33,539 bases of DNA, from contig SUWL01000028.1 in the NCBI GenBank assembly GCA_015061495.1, forward strand, positions 1 to 33,539, given 5' to 3'. This stretch comes from Lentisphaerota bacterium (GTDB taxonomy: Bacteria; Verrucomicrobiota; Lentisphaeria; Victivallales; Victivallaceae). This document shows positions 8,848 through 15,897 of this stretch, in pieces. Every line of letters starts with the position of its first letter. The stretch's first letter is position 1. Under the pieces are notes generated by a model. The model had not been told where the DNA came from. It made no database searches and saw nothing but the letters and a program-made list of their open reading frames with translations. The translations under genes were made by a program, and so were the position numbers.

Positions 8848-9678
8848 ATGAATGTTGCAAAAATTTGTTCCATCGCGGTGATCGCTGCCGCATTGTCAGG
8901 TGCCGGAGCTGCCGAGGAGCTGCTCTATTTTCCCTTTGATGAAAACATCAATGCGGAAACCGCCGCAAAAAGCTGTTCCGTGGTCGGGCACATCGGATCA
9001 ACCACCGGCAACGGCGGATTTTCCGGTGAAGCTCTGGATATCAAACCGGGACTGAACATCGGGTACAACGGTATGGAAATGCCGTTCCGGGCGTTGACGG
9101 TCAAACCGGCACAGCACCACGATCCGGAAAAGGGCGCGATCGAATTTTACGTTGCCGCCTCAATGAATGATGCGGAGAAAAAGCAGGTGGAAGCCGGTAA
9201 AGCGGCTCCTTTTGCGTGGCTTTTCAATCTGGCAAGGTACGATGAATTCCGGCAGGAAGGTTCCTCCCTTAATATCCGCTTTGGCTACATCTATCAGAAA
9301 GGTAAACGCGGCAAGCAGTGGCGGCTGATAATCGTTGAATCCGCCAAAAAAGAGAAACGGGTCTACAAAACCACTTACGATTGGACGCAGTGCATGAATG
9401 AAAATATTTTCGGCGTGGATGCCGCCGACTGGAAACCGGGACAGTGGCATCATGTCGTCTTTTCATGGGAAGGCAAAAACCGCAAATTCTACGTGGACGG
9501 CAAATTGATCCGTGAGGTCAAAGATTCCGTCGTCTATCCCATGATTGCCAAAGCCGACTCGATGGTGTTTTGCGGCAGAGCGCCCTTTCAGCATCATCAT
9601 CCGCAAGTCTCCTGCCGGATGGATGAATTCAAAATCTACGATGCCCCCATTGTGCCTGCGGCAAAGGAAAATAAATGA
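8848..9678 (+). CDS. secreted LamG-like (concanavalin A-like lectin/glucanase) domain protein
   Basis: Start ATG 8848 follows AAAGGA (8834-8839) at good distance and yields a signal peptide (SIAVIAAALSGAGA, cleavage before AEELLYF). The mature protein of about 250 residues is one jelly-roll lectin domain of the LamG/laminin_G_3 kind. It opens with LLYFPFDENINAET, a typical start for such domains, and ends with PGQWHHVVFSWEGKNRKFYVDGKLI, the characteristic signature strand pair. These domains bind or line up carbohydrates; no separate catalytic domain is present. It overlaps the next gene by four bases and follows the large secreted protein by 26, so the three are likely translated together. 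Whether it binds substrate glycans for the neighbouring enzymes is inference. Confidence 0.85.
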   Translation: MNVAKICSIAVIAAALSGAGAAEELLYFPFDENINAETAAKSCSVVGHIGSTTGNGGFSGEALDIKPGLNIGYNGMEMPFRALTVKPAQHHDPEKGAIEFYVAASMNDAEKKQVEAGKAAPFAWLFNLARYDEFRQEGSSLNIRFGYIYQKGKRGKQWRLIIVESAKKEKRVYKTTYDWTQCMNENIFGVDAADWKPGQWHHVVFSWEGKNRKFYVDGKLIREVKDSVVYPMIAKADSMVFCGRAPFQHHHPQVSCRMDEFKIYDAPIVPAAKENK

Positions 9679-10886
9679 TGAAAAAATTTCTGCTCGCCAT
9701 CGTGCTTTTTTGCGCGATCATGTCGGTTTCTGCGGCATGTTCGGTCAAAAAAACGGAGTATTCCGACGGTCAACCGGCGCTGGTCATGGAAAACTCCCGG
9801 ATCAAAGTGGTCATCCTGCCCGGTTCCAACGGCAGGATCGCCGAACTTGCCATCAAGGAAGAGGATGATGAACGGCACTTTTTCCCCGAAGTGGTCTTTT
9901 CCACCGTGGAGGTCGGCAACGGCATTTCCCTGGTGGGTAAAACCAACTTCGCCGGTCTGGAGGATTGGGGCTGGGAAGAGGGGCTGATCAAAAAAAATGT
10001 CCCCTATACGGCGGAGATCATCAAAAATACCCCCGATGAGGTCACCGTAAAAATGAGTGCGGTATTCAGCTCATGGGCAAATCTGGAACGGTCCGTCACC
10101 ATCAGCCGGGATTCGGCGGTGGTCAAAGTGGCAACCGCTTTGACCAATGTCGCCAAAGAACGGATGACAAGAAGTTTCTGGCAGCATATCATGGTGGATT
10201 TTGACCGGGGTATGGATCTGGACAGTGTGCGGCTTTTCATCCCGGTCAAACAGACCGGAGAAATGGGCAAGGTGCTGGATGTCGCATACTTGCAGCAGCC
10301 CGGGAAAGATTGCGTGCTGGATCGTCCGGCAGTCTGCACCCATGCTCTGGCGCAGGATTACAGCCGTCTGGCACAGCCGTGGCGGGCAATGGTGCATGAT
10401 GATCTGCTTTTCGGCATGGTGGTCGATCCGGCGGATTTCCGGGGGGAAGGAGTGGCGTATCACTACACCAAAGATGTGTTGAGCTGCGAAAATATTTTCC
10501 CGAAAACCGCTTATCAACCCGGTGAAAAACATGTTTTCCGATCGGAAATGATCGCGGCATACTTCCCCGGCAGAGTCGATTATCTGGATAAAAACGTGGT
10601 TCTGGGCGTTTCCCGGAGCGTTGCAGACGGCAAAGTGGTATTGACCGTTTCCGGATACCGTACCGGGGCGCAGAAAAATTTCCGTCTCTCATTTTCTGCC
10701 GCCGATGCCCGGGGCAATATTCTGGAAACTGCCGCCTGCGAAGCGGAACTTCCCGCTGCCGGAGAGGCTTTTTCCAAAGCGTTGACCTTTGCCAAAGCCG
10801 GAAATGACAGCCGATTTTTTGTGGAAATTTCTGCCGGAAACAAAAAACTTGCCCGCAGTGAATTGCTGCCGCAAGTTGCATGGTAA
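9675..10886 (+). CDS. secreted galactose-mutarotase-like beta-sandwich protein, function unknown
   Basis: The protein of about 403 residues starts at ATG 9675 (overlapping the preceding stop as ATGA) or at the adjacent ATG 9678; AAAGGA at 9663-9668 serves either. It has a signal peptide (FLLAIVLFCAIMSVSA). A cysteine follows it closely (SVSAAC), but the position -3 serine makes a lipobox doubtful. The body has the rhythm of the aldose-1-epimerase/mutarotase superfamily: LVMENSRIKVVILPGSNGRI near the start, then FWQHIMVDFDRGMD and a late strand-rich part. I cannot place it in a named family. Similar proteins occur in glycan-degrading loci and may bind or epimerise sugars or be lyase-related. 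It is the last gene before a new promoter. Confidence 0.75.
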   Translation: MMKKFLLAIVLFCAIMSVSAACSVKKTEYSDGQPALVMENSRIKVVILPGSNGRIAELAIKEEDDERHFFPEVVFSTVEVGNGISLVGKTNFAGLEDWGWEEGLIKKNVPYTAEIIKNTPDEVTVKMSAVFSSWANLERSVTISRDSAVVKVATALTNVAKERMTRSFWQHIMVDFDRGMDLDSVRLFIPVKQTGEMGKVLDVAYLQQPGKDCVLDRPAVCTHALAQDYSRLAQPWRAMVHDDLLFGMVVDPADFRGEGVAYHYTKDVLSCENIFPKTAYQPGEKHVFRSEMIAAYFPGRVDYLDKNVVLGVSRSVADGKVVLTVSGYRTGAQKNFRLSFSAADARGNILETAACEAELPAAGEAFSKALTFAKAGNDSRFFVEISAGNKKLARSELLPQVAW

Positions 10887-10929
10887 GGTCGGAACTGTAA
10901 AAAAAATGTCAGAAAATCAGTATTTTTCG

Positions 10930-10959
10930 TTGCGGCAGATTGTAAAAATTTGATATGAT
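10930..10959 (+). promoter_or_regulatory. promoter of the beta-helix/GH35/GH43 operon
   Basis: TTGCGG at 10930-10935, an 18-base spacer and TATGAT at 10954-10959 lie in the 133-base gap before the beta-helix gene, about 60 bases upstream of its start. The -10 box is good and the -35 box mediocre. I saw no hairpin terminator for the preceding gene. Confidence 0.45.
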
Positions 10960-11019
10960 GATATCTTATAAGCATGTGAGGCAGTTTGTGCCAACGAAAA
11001 TTTACAAAAGGAGTTGTTT

Positions 11020-12477
11020 ATGTCAGGAATGTTCAAACACATGATGGCAGCACTGTTTGCTGCCGGAACTTTTTCGCTTCATGCGGCTGTCACCATTTAT
11101 GTCGATAACGTAAAGGGCAAAGACAGCAACCCGGGTACCAAAGAACAGCCGGTAATGAGTATCTCCCGCGGGCTGGAATTGCTCCGCAATCAGGTCAGCG
11201 CCGATATGGAGGTGATCAATACCGGTAAAGTTTACCGTGAATCCTATCCCGGAGTCAACGGCAGAGCTTTCTCCGTCCGGACTTCCGGCACGGAAAAGGA
11301 TCCGGTGGTCATCAACGGCAACGGCGCGGTATTCAGCGGACTGGCGGTGATCCCGGCAAAACAGTGGAAGCACGATTACGGCTATATCTACTCTCTGCCT
11401 TTCTGGCCGATGAGCAACCGGATGAAAAGTGTGAAAGAGGAGAACTACTGGCATGACGGTACGCAGATCTGGTTCCTGAATGGCAAACCTGCCAAAAACT
11501 GCCACGATTCCCAGGAGTTGCAGCGCACTCCCGGCGGATTCTGGTGGGATAAAGCCAATAAGGTAGTGCGTTTCCACCTGCCCAAAGGTATGAAGATCAC
11601 CGGTGTGGAGGTCATGCTTCCCGCCAATGAAGGATTCTATGTCCACGGCGACAATGTCACCATCAAAAACTTTTTCATCACCCACTCCCGCAATGACGGA
11701 TTCGATTCCGACAGCATCCACCGCAAAAATGTCCGCTACATCAATTGCGTTTCCATCGACAACTGCGGTCAGGGAATGTCCTGCCACGGCGGCGAAACGT
11801 TTTATGAAAATTGTGTGGCGATCCGCTGTTCCTCCGCCGGTATCTGCAACGTGGCGGATAATAACGCTTACTACAAAAACTGTCTGATCATCGACAACTG
11901 CTTTGAAGAGGGCGTTTCGATCGTCGGTACCGGTACGCACGTCTTTGAAAACTGCATTATTTCCGGCAACAAGCCCTTTGAACAGGTGCTGCAGGTCGGT
12001 GAATGTCAGGGAATTTTCAAAAACTGTCTTATCGAAACTTCGGCACAGGATGATAATCCGGTCGCCAAACTCGGCAACGGTATCCTGACCTTTCAGAACT
12101 GCACCATCCGCGGCGGTAAAAAACTGATCACCGTCACCAACAGCGGCAAAGGGGTGCTGGAACTTAACAACTGCATCATTTCCGGTCAGAGCAAATATAC
12201 GTTCCGGCTCAACGGTGTGGCAAGAGAACGGTGCAAAATCAGCGGCAATGCTTATGTCGCTTCTCCGGGATTCCTCATCGCGGACAAAAAGATCAATCAG
12301 AGCAACTATACCGAAATGATGGTTTTCGACGATACCTCATTTTTCGCAGCCAAAGAGAGCGATCCCAAAGTGGTTGCTTCCGGATTCGGCGCCAAACTGT
12401 CCCCGGAAATGTTTGAAATGTATAAGAAATTCAAAAAATGCCGTGCTACTGTTGATGGCGTGATTTTCGACAAATGA
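11020..12477 (+). CDS. secreted right-handed parallel beta-helix protein (pectate-lyase-like fold)
   Basis: The ribosome-binding site AAAAGGAG (11006-11013) fixes the start at ATG 11020, six bases downstream. The 485-residue product has a signal peptide (MMAALFAAGTFSLHA, cleavage before AVTIYVDN). The mature start YVDNVKGKDSNPGTKEQPVM is the usual opening of secreted polysaccharide lyases and related beta-helix proteins. From about residue 200 to 400 there are many short coils with asparagine and cysteine ladders, for example FENCIISGN, FKNCLIETS, FQNCTIRGG and LNNCIISGQ, which is the parallel beta-helix repeat. The family includes pectate, alginate and chondroitin lyases and glycosidases such as GH28 or GH120. 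I cannot identify the catalytic residues. It overlaps the GH35 gene by four bases, which suggests cooperation on the same glycan. Confidence 0.88.
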   Translation: MSGMFKHMMAALFAAGTFSLHAAVTIYVDNVKGKDSNPGTKEQPVMSISRGLELLRNQVSADMEVINTGKVYRESYPGVNGRAFSVRTSGTEKDPVVINGNGAVFSGLAVIPAKQWKHDYGYIYSLPFWPMSNRMKSVKEENYWHDGTQIWFLNGKPAKNCHDSQELQRTPGGFWWDKANKVVRFHLPKGMKITGVEVMLPANEGFYVHGDNVTIKNFFITHSRNDGFDSDSIHRKNVRYINCVSIDNCGQGMSCHGGETFYENCVAIRCSSAGICNVADNNAYYKNCLIIDNCFEEGVSIVGTGTHVFENCIISGNKPFEQVLQVGECQGIFKNCLIETSAQDDNPVAKLGNGILTFQNCTIRGGKKLITVTNSGKGVLELNNCIISGQSKYTFRLNGVARERCKISGNAYVASPGFLIADKKINQSNYTEMMVFDDTSFFAAKESDPKVVASGFGAKLSPEMFEMYKKFKKCRATVDGVIFDK

Positions 12478-14255
12478 ATAACAAAACGCAAAATTACCGT
12501 TTTGTACCGGGCCGGGAACAACTGATTTCCGGTGCACTGCACTATTTCAGGGTGCATCCGGGACTTTGGGACGACCGGCTGGATAAGGCGGTCGCCCTCG
12601 GGTTGAACTGTATAGAAACTTACATACCGTGGAATCTGCATGAACCGCATCGCGGTGAATTCGTGTTTGACGGGATCTGCGATTTGGAAAACTTCATCAG
12701 CAAAGTCGCCCGGCGGAATTTGAAAATGATCCTGCGCCCCGGTCCGTATATCTGCGCCGAATGGGATAACGGCGGATTCCCCGGCTGGCTCAATGCCGTT
12801 CCCGGAATCGCTTTGCGCCGGATGAATGAACCCTATCTCAACGCGGTGGAAGAGTACTTTACCGTATTGTTTGCCCGGATCGTGCCGTTCCTGTCCACTC
12901 ATGGCGGTCCGGTGATCATGATGCAGGTGGAAAACGAATACGGATCATTCGGCAATGACCACAACTATATGCGTTATCTGCGGGATATGTATATCCGTTT
13001 GGGGATCGATGTGCCGCTGTTCACCAGTGACGGACCTTACGGTAACTGTCCCATCGGCGGCGGTCTGGATGGCGCATGGCTGACTGCCAATTTCGGCACG
13101 CACAGCGACGAGGCATTTGCCGCAGTGAGAAAACTGCGCCCCGATGAACCGGATTGCTGTATGGAATTCTGGGACGGCTGGTTTGACCACTGGGGCGAAA
13201 AACACATGATCCGGGAGGATGCGGTCGGTGAAAACAGTTTCGCCAATGTCTATGAAAAAATGATCAAACGCGGCGCCAGTGTCAATTTGTACATGTTCCA
13301 CGGGGGGACGAATTTCGGATTTACCGCCGGGGCAAACGGCAATGGCTTTACCGATTACGCACCCTGCGTGACCAGTTATGATTACGACTGCCCGCTGTCC
13401 GAATGCGGGGATGCCACAGAAAAATTTCTGCAGGCGCAGGAGATCCTGAAAAAATATACCGGCAATCCCCGGATCACACCGGTGACGGAATCCGGAAAGA
13501 TCGTTCCCGCTCCGGTCAGATTGAGCGAATCGTGCAGTCTGCTGGCAAATGTCCGCCATTTTTCCGTGAAACACGGACAGGCGGTCACCCCGCCGACTTT
13601 GGAAGAATTGGGGGAAAACTTCGGCTTTGTTCTGTACACCAGAGAGTTGGAATTGCCGGACGCCGCAGAACATACGTTGCGCTTTTTCGGTGTTAATGAC
13701 TATGTGCAGACCTGGGTCGATGGTAAATATTACGGTCACTTGTACCGGTGCAACAGCGGGGAAAGCGTGACCTTTACCAATACCGGCAGCCGGGGAAAAG
13801 TGCAGATATTGACCGAAAATATGGGCAGGATCAATTACGGGCCGTTTGTCGGCAGAGATCCTAAAGGTATTTCCGGCAGTGTCTGTCTGGACCTGCAGCA
13901 GCAATTCAACTGGGAATACGATCTGATCCCGCTTGCCGATGTTGACGGTATCCCCTTTGAACCGCTGAAAAATACCGATCAGCCGGCACTCTTTTACCGG
14001 GGAACATTCACCTTGGATGAGTGTGGTGAAGCATTCATTGAGCGTCCCGGCAAAAAAGGGTGCATCTGGGTCAACGGATTCAATCTGGGAAGATATTGGG
14101 AAATCGGACCGACTGAAACGCTTTATGTGCCTTCGGCGGTGCTGAAAAAAGGGGTTAATGAGATCATCATTTTTGAGCAGGAGTCACTCTATGCTGCAGA
14201 GGTGAAATTTTCAGCGGTCCACAAGTTGGGAGTGGCAGATGAAAAAAGCAAATGA
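12474..14255 (+). CDS. GH35 beta-galactosidase
   Basis: The 593-residue protein is an unmistakable glycoside hydrolase family 35 enzyme. The N-terminus ISGALHYFRVHPGLWDDRL and ETYIPWNLHEP is the family start, followed by RPGPYICAEWDNGGFPGWL. The acid/base glutamate is Glu155 in MQVENEYG and the nucleophile Glu231 in CMEFWDGWFDHWG. FHGGTNFGFTAGAN is a further conserved motif. The C-terminal third holds the galactose-binding-like jelly rolls, ending with GCIWVNGFNLGRYWEIGPTE. GH35 enzymes release terminal beta-linked galactose, or related residues, from glycans. No signal peptide is seen, so it should act in the cytoplasm on imported fragments. The start codon overlaps the upstream stop (ATGA), and it overlaps the next gene by 17 bases. 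Confidence 0.96.
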   Translation: MNNKTQNYRFVPGREQLISGALHYFRVHPGLWDDRLDKAVALGLNCIETYIPWNLHEPHRGEFVFDGICDLENFISKVARRNLKMILRPGPYICAEWDNGGFPGWLNAVPGIALRRMNEPYLNAVEEYFTVLFARIVPFLSTHGGPVIMMQVENEYGSFGNDHNYMRYLRDMYIRLGIDVPLFTSDGPYGNCPIGGGLDGAWLTANFGTHSDEAFAAVRKLRPDEPDCCMEFWDGWFDHWGEKHMIREDAVGENSFANVYEKMIKRGASVNLYMFHGGTNFGFTAGANGNGFTDYAPCVTSYDYDCPLSECGDATEKFLQAQEILKKYTGNPRITPVTESGKIVPAPVRLSESCSLLANVRHFSVKHGQAVTPPTLEELGENFGFVLYTRELELPDAAEHTLRFFGVNDYVQTWVDGKYYGHLYRCNSGESVTFTNTGSRGKVQILTENMGRINYGPFVGRDPKGISGSVCLDLQQQFNWEYDLIPLADVDGIPFEPLKNTDQPALFYRGTFTLDECGEAFIERPGKKGCIWVNGFNLGRYWEIGPTETLYVPSAVLKKGVNEIIIFEQESLYAAEVKFSAVHKLGVADEKSK

Positions 14256-15669
14256 CCTTTACTGCAATCCGGTGCCGCTTCCGGATCTGCCGCCGGCAAT
14301 GGTTTGTCAGTTCCCCGGGTCTCCCCCGGAAGAGCAGTACATCGGCGAAAGGGTTTCGTTCCGGGAGGTCGCCGATCCGGAAGTGTTGTACTTTGAGGGC
14401 AAATGGTATATGTACCCATCCTGCGCGCAAGTTTATGTGTCGGAGGATCTGATCCACTGGGAATATCACCGCATCGATATTGATAATCCCCTGGGATATG
14501 CCCCCTGTGTGACCGTGTGTAAAGGCAGAGTGCTGGTGACTTCCAGCTGCCGTTTTGAGGATTCTCATGCCCGTATTTATGCGGCGCCGCATCCGTTGGG
14601 GCCCTTCAAAGCCTGCGGACCGGTGAAAGCATTGGACGGTTCGCTTATCCAATGGGGCGATCCGGCACTGTTTACTGACGATGACGGCAGACTTTACCTG
14701 TACGGCGGCTGTGCGCCTGCCGGCGGCGGGATCTACGGTGTGGAACTTGATCCGGATGATCCTTCGCAAGCTGTATCGGAAGCAGTGACGCTCTTTACCT
14801 TTGATCCCGCCAATGATTTTGAGCATTATGGTGAACATGGCGAAGTGCTCAATTACGGTTGGGATGAGGGCTGCAATATGTACAAATACAATGGCGTGTA
14901 TTATTTGCAGTACGCCGCCTGTGCCACGCAGTTCCGCAGTTACTGTATCGGCGTGTATATGGGCAAAAATCCGCTGGGGCCCTTTGAAAAACCGGCGAAA
15001 AAAATGGTGTTGCGCCGGGATGGTATCGTCAGCGGAACCGGACACGGCGGGATGTTCACCGGGCCGGAGGGACGACCGTTTCAAGCGTATACCGTACTGG
15101 TGCGCCGGGTCCACGGTTATGAACGTCGGGTCGGCATCGATCCGGTGAAGTTTGATGAAAACGGTGTGCCGGCAGTTCAGGTTTCCGATACGCCGCAGTC
15201 CGTGAAATACGGCGATGCGGGGCTGGTGAATGCCGCTGCCAACAAGCGGACGGAATTTTCCAGCAGCATGCCGTTTCTGGGAGGTGCGTATGCGGTGGAT
15301 GAGTGCCCGCACACCTGCTGGGTGCCGTCTCCGGAAGACCGCCGTCCGGAATTGACTGTCAATCTGGGCAGGATGATGGAGGTTTCTTCTTTGCGGCTCA
15401 TTTGGGCAGAGATGAATCTGGATTACTCCAATGGGGTGCTGCCGGAACCGGCAAAGTTCACCATCGAATTTCTGGACAGTGAAAAAAATCCGGTGGGCAA
15501 AAAACTGGATTTTTCCGCCAATACGGTCGATAAAGTGGTGGATTTCATCACCTTTGAAGCGGTGAAAGCTCACTTTGTCCGTTTGACAATTCTCCGGGAT
15601 GATTCTCCGATGCACCGGGGAGTGAGTGATCTGGCGGTGTTTACCGAACCATTTTATTGGGAACGGTGA
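14239..15669 (+). CDS. GH43-like beta-propeller glycosidase with C-terminal discoidin-like domain
   Basis: The 476-residue protein has a five-bladed propeller of the GH43 type in about residues 30-320. Motifs include REVADPEVLYFEGKWYMYPS with the presumed catalytic base aspartate, WEYHRIDIDNP, IQWGDPALFTDDDGRLYLYG and NYGWDEGCNMYKYNGVYYLQYA with a glutamate suited as acid. GTGHGGMFTGPEG belongs to the last blade. The C-terminal 140 residues (NKRTEFSSSMPFLGGAYAVD, then PELTVNLGRMMEVSSLRL) look like an F5/8 type C carbohydrate-binding domain. Known family members remove arabinose, xylose or galactose. ATG 14239 follows GGGAG at 14227-14231 and overlaps the GH35 gene, so the two are translationally coupled. 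No signal peptide. It is the last gene before a strong terminator. Confidence 0.9.
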   Translation: MKKANDLYCNPVPLPDLPPAMVCQFPGSPPEEQYIGERVSFREVADPEVLYFEGKWYMYPSCAQVYVSEDLIHWEYHRIDIDNPLGYAPCVTVCKGRVLVTSSCRFEDSHARIYAAPHPLGPFKACGPVKALDGSLIQWGDPALFTDDDGRLYLYGGCAPAGGGIYGVELDPDDPSQAVSEAVTLFTFDPANDFEHYGEHGEVLNYGWDEGCNMYKYNGVYYLQYAACATQFRSYCIGVYMGKNPLGPFEKPAKKMVLRRDGIVSGTGHGGMFTGPEGRPFQAYTVLVRRVHGYERRVGIDPVKFDENGVPAVQVSDTPQSVKYGDAGLVNAAANKRTEFSSSMPFLGGAYAVDECPHTCWVPSPEDRRPELTVNLGRMMEVSSLRLIWAEMNLDYSNGVLPEPAKFTIEFLDSEKNPVGKKLDFSANTVDKVVDFITFEAVKAHFVRLTILRDDSPMHRGVSDLAVFTEPFYWER

Positions 15670-15686
15670 CTGTTACTGTTTGGCAG

Positions 15687-15721
15687 GACAGGGAAAAGCG
15701 GAAGCTTTTTCCTGTCTTTTT
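15687..15721 (+). terminator. rho-independent terminator after the GH35/GH43 operon
   Basis: A 13-base-pair stem (15687-15699 with 15704-15716, one G-U pair) closes a GGAA tetraloop and is followed by five thymines, then CTTTC. It begins 18 bases after the GH43 stop codon. Confidence 0.93.
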
Positions 15722-15783
15722 CTTTCTGGAGAGTTTTGTGCTGCTGCAAAACGGTAAAAATCCTATAATTATGGACATCGAAC

Positions 15784-15812
15784 TTGCAAAAAATGGATAA
15801 AGGTCTTATATT
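15784..15812 (+). promoter_or_regulatory. promoter of the type I secretion pair
   Basis: TTGCAA at 15784-15789, a 17-base spacer and TATATT at 15807-15812 precede the ABC transporter gene. A further TATAAT lies at 15764-15769 with only a poor -35 box. Nearly the same TTGCAA/TATATT pair occurs before the glycosyltransferase operon at 19836. Confidence 0.6.
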
Positions 15813-15897
15813 AATATAATTGTTTATAAAGAAGTTTGGAATGCCTTCCGGAAAAATGATTTTCCGACCGGCAGATAATCAAAGGATATTTGAACTT

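Noticed and set aside
6914-8893. A minus-strand open frame of 659 codons across the large secreted protein gene
   Set aside because: It lies wholly opposite a gene with a signal peptide and ribosome-binding site. The predicted residues show no motif, and long antisense frames are expected from the codon usage here; similar shadows occur opposite 12945-13904, 14167-15615, 22174-23301 and others.
9733-9744. Lipoprotein signal (SVSAAC) in the mutarotase-like protein
   Set aside because: The position three residues before the cysteine is serine instead of leucine, valine or isoleucine, so a plain signal peptide is as likely.
11680-12200. Short repeated units (NC-x-I/NC-x-V) as a DNA repeat or CRISPR-like array
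   Set aside because: They are irregular at the DNA level and correspond to coils of the beta-helix protein.
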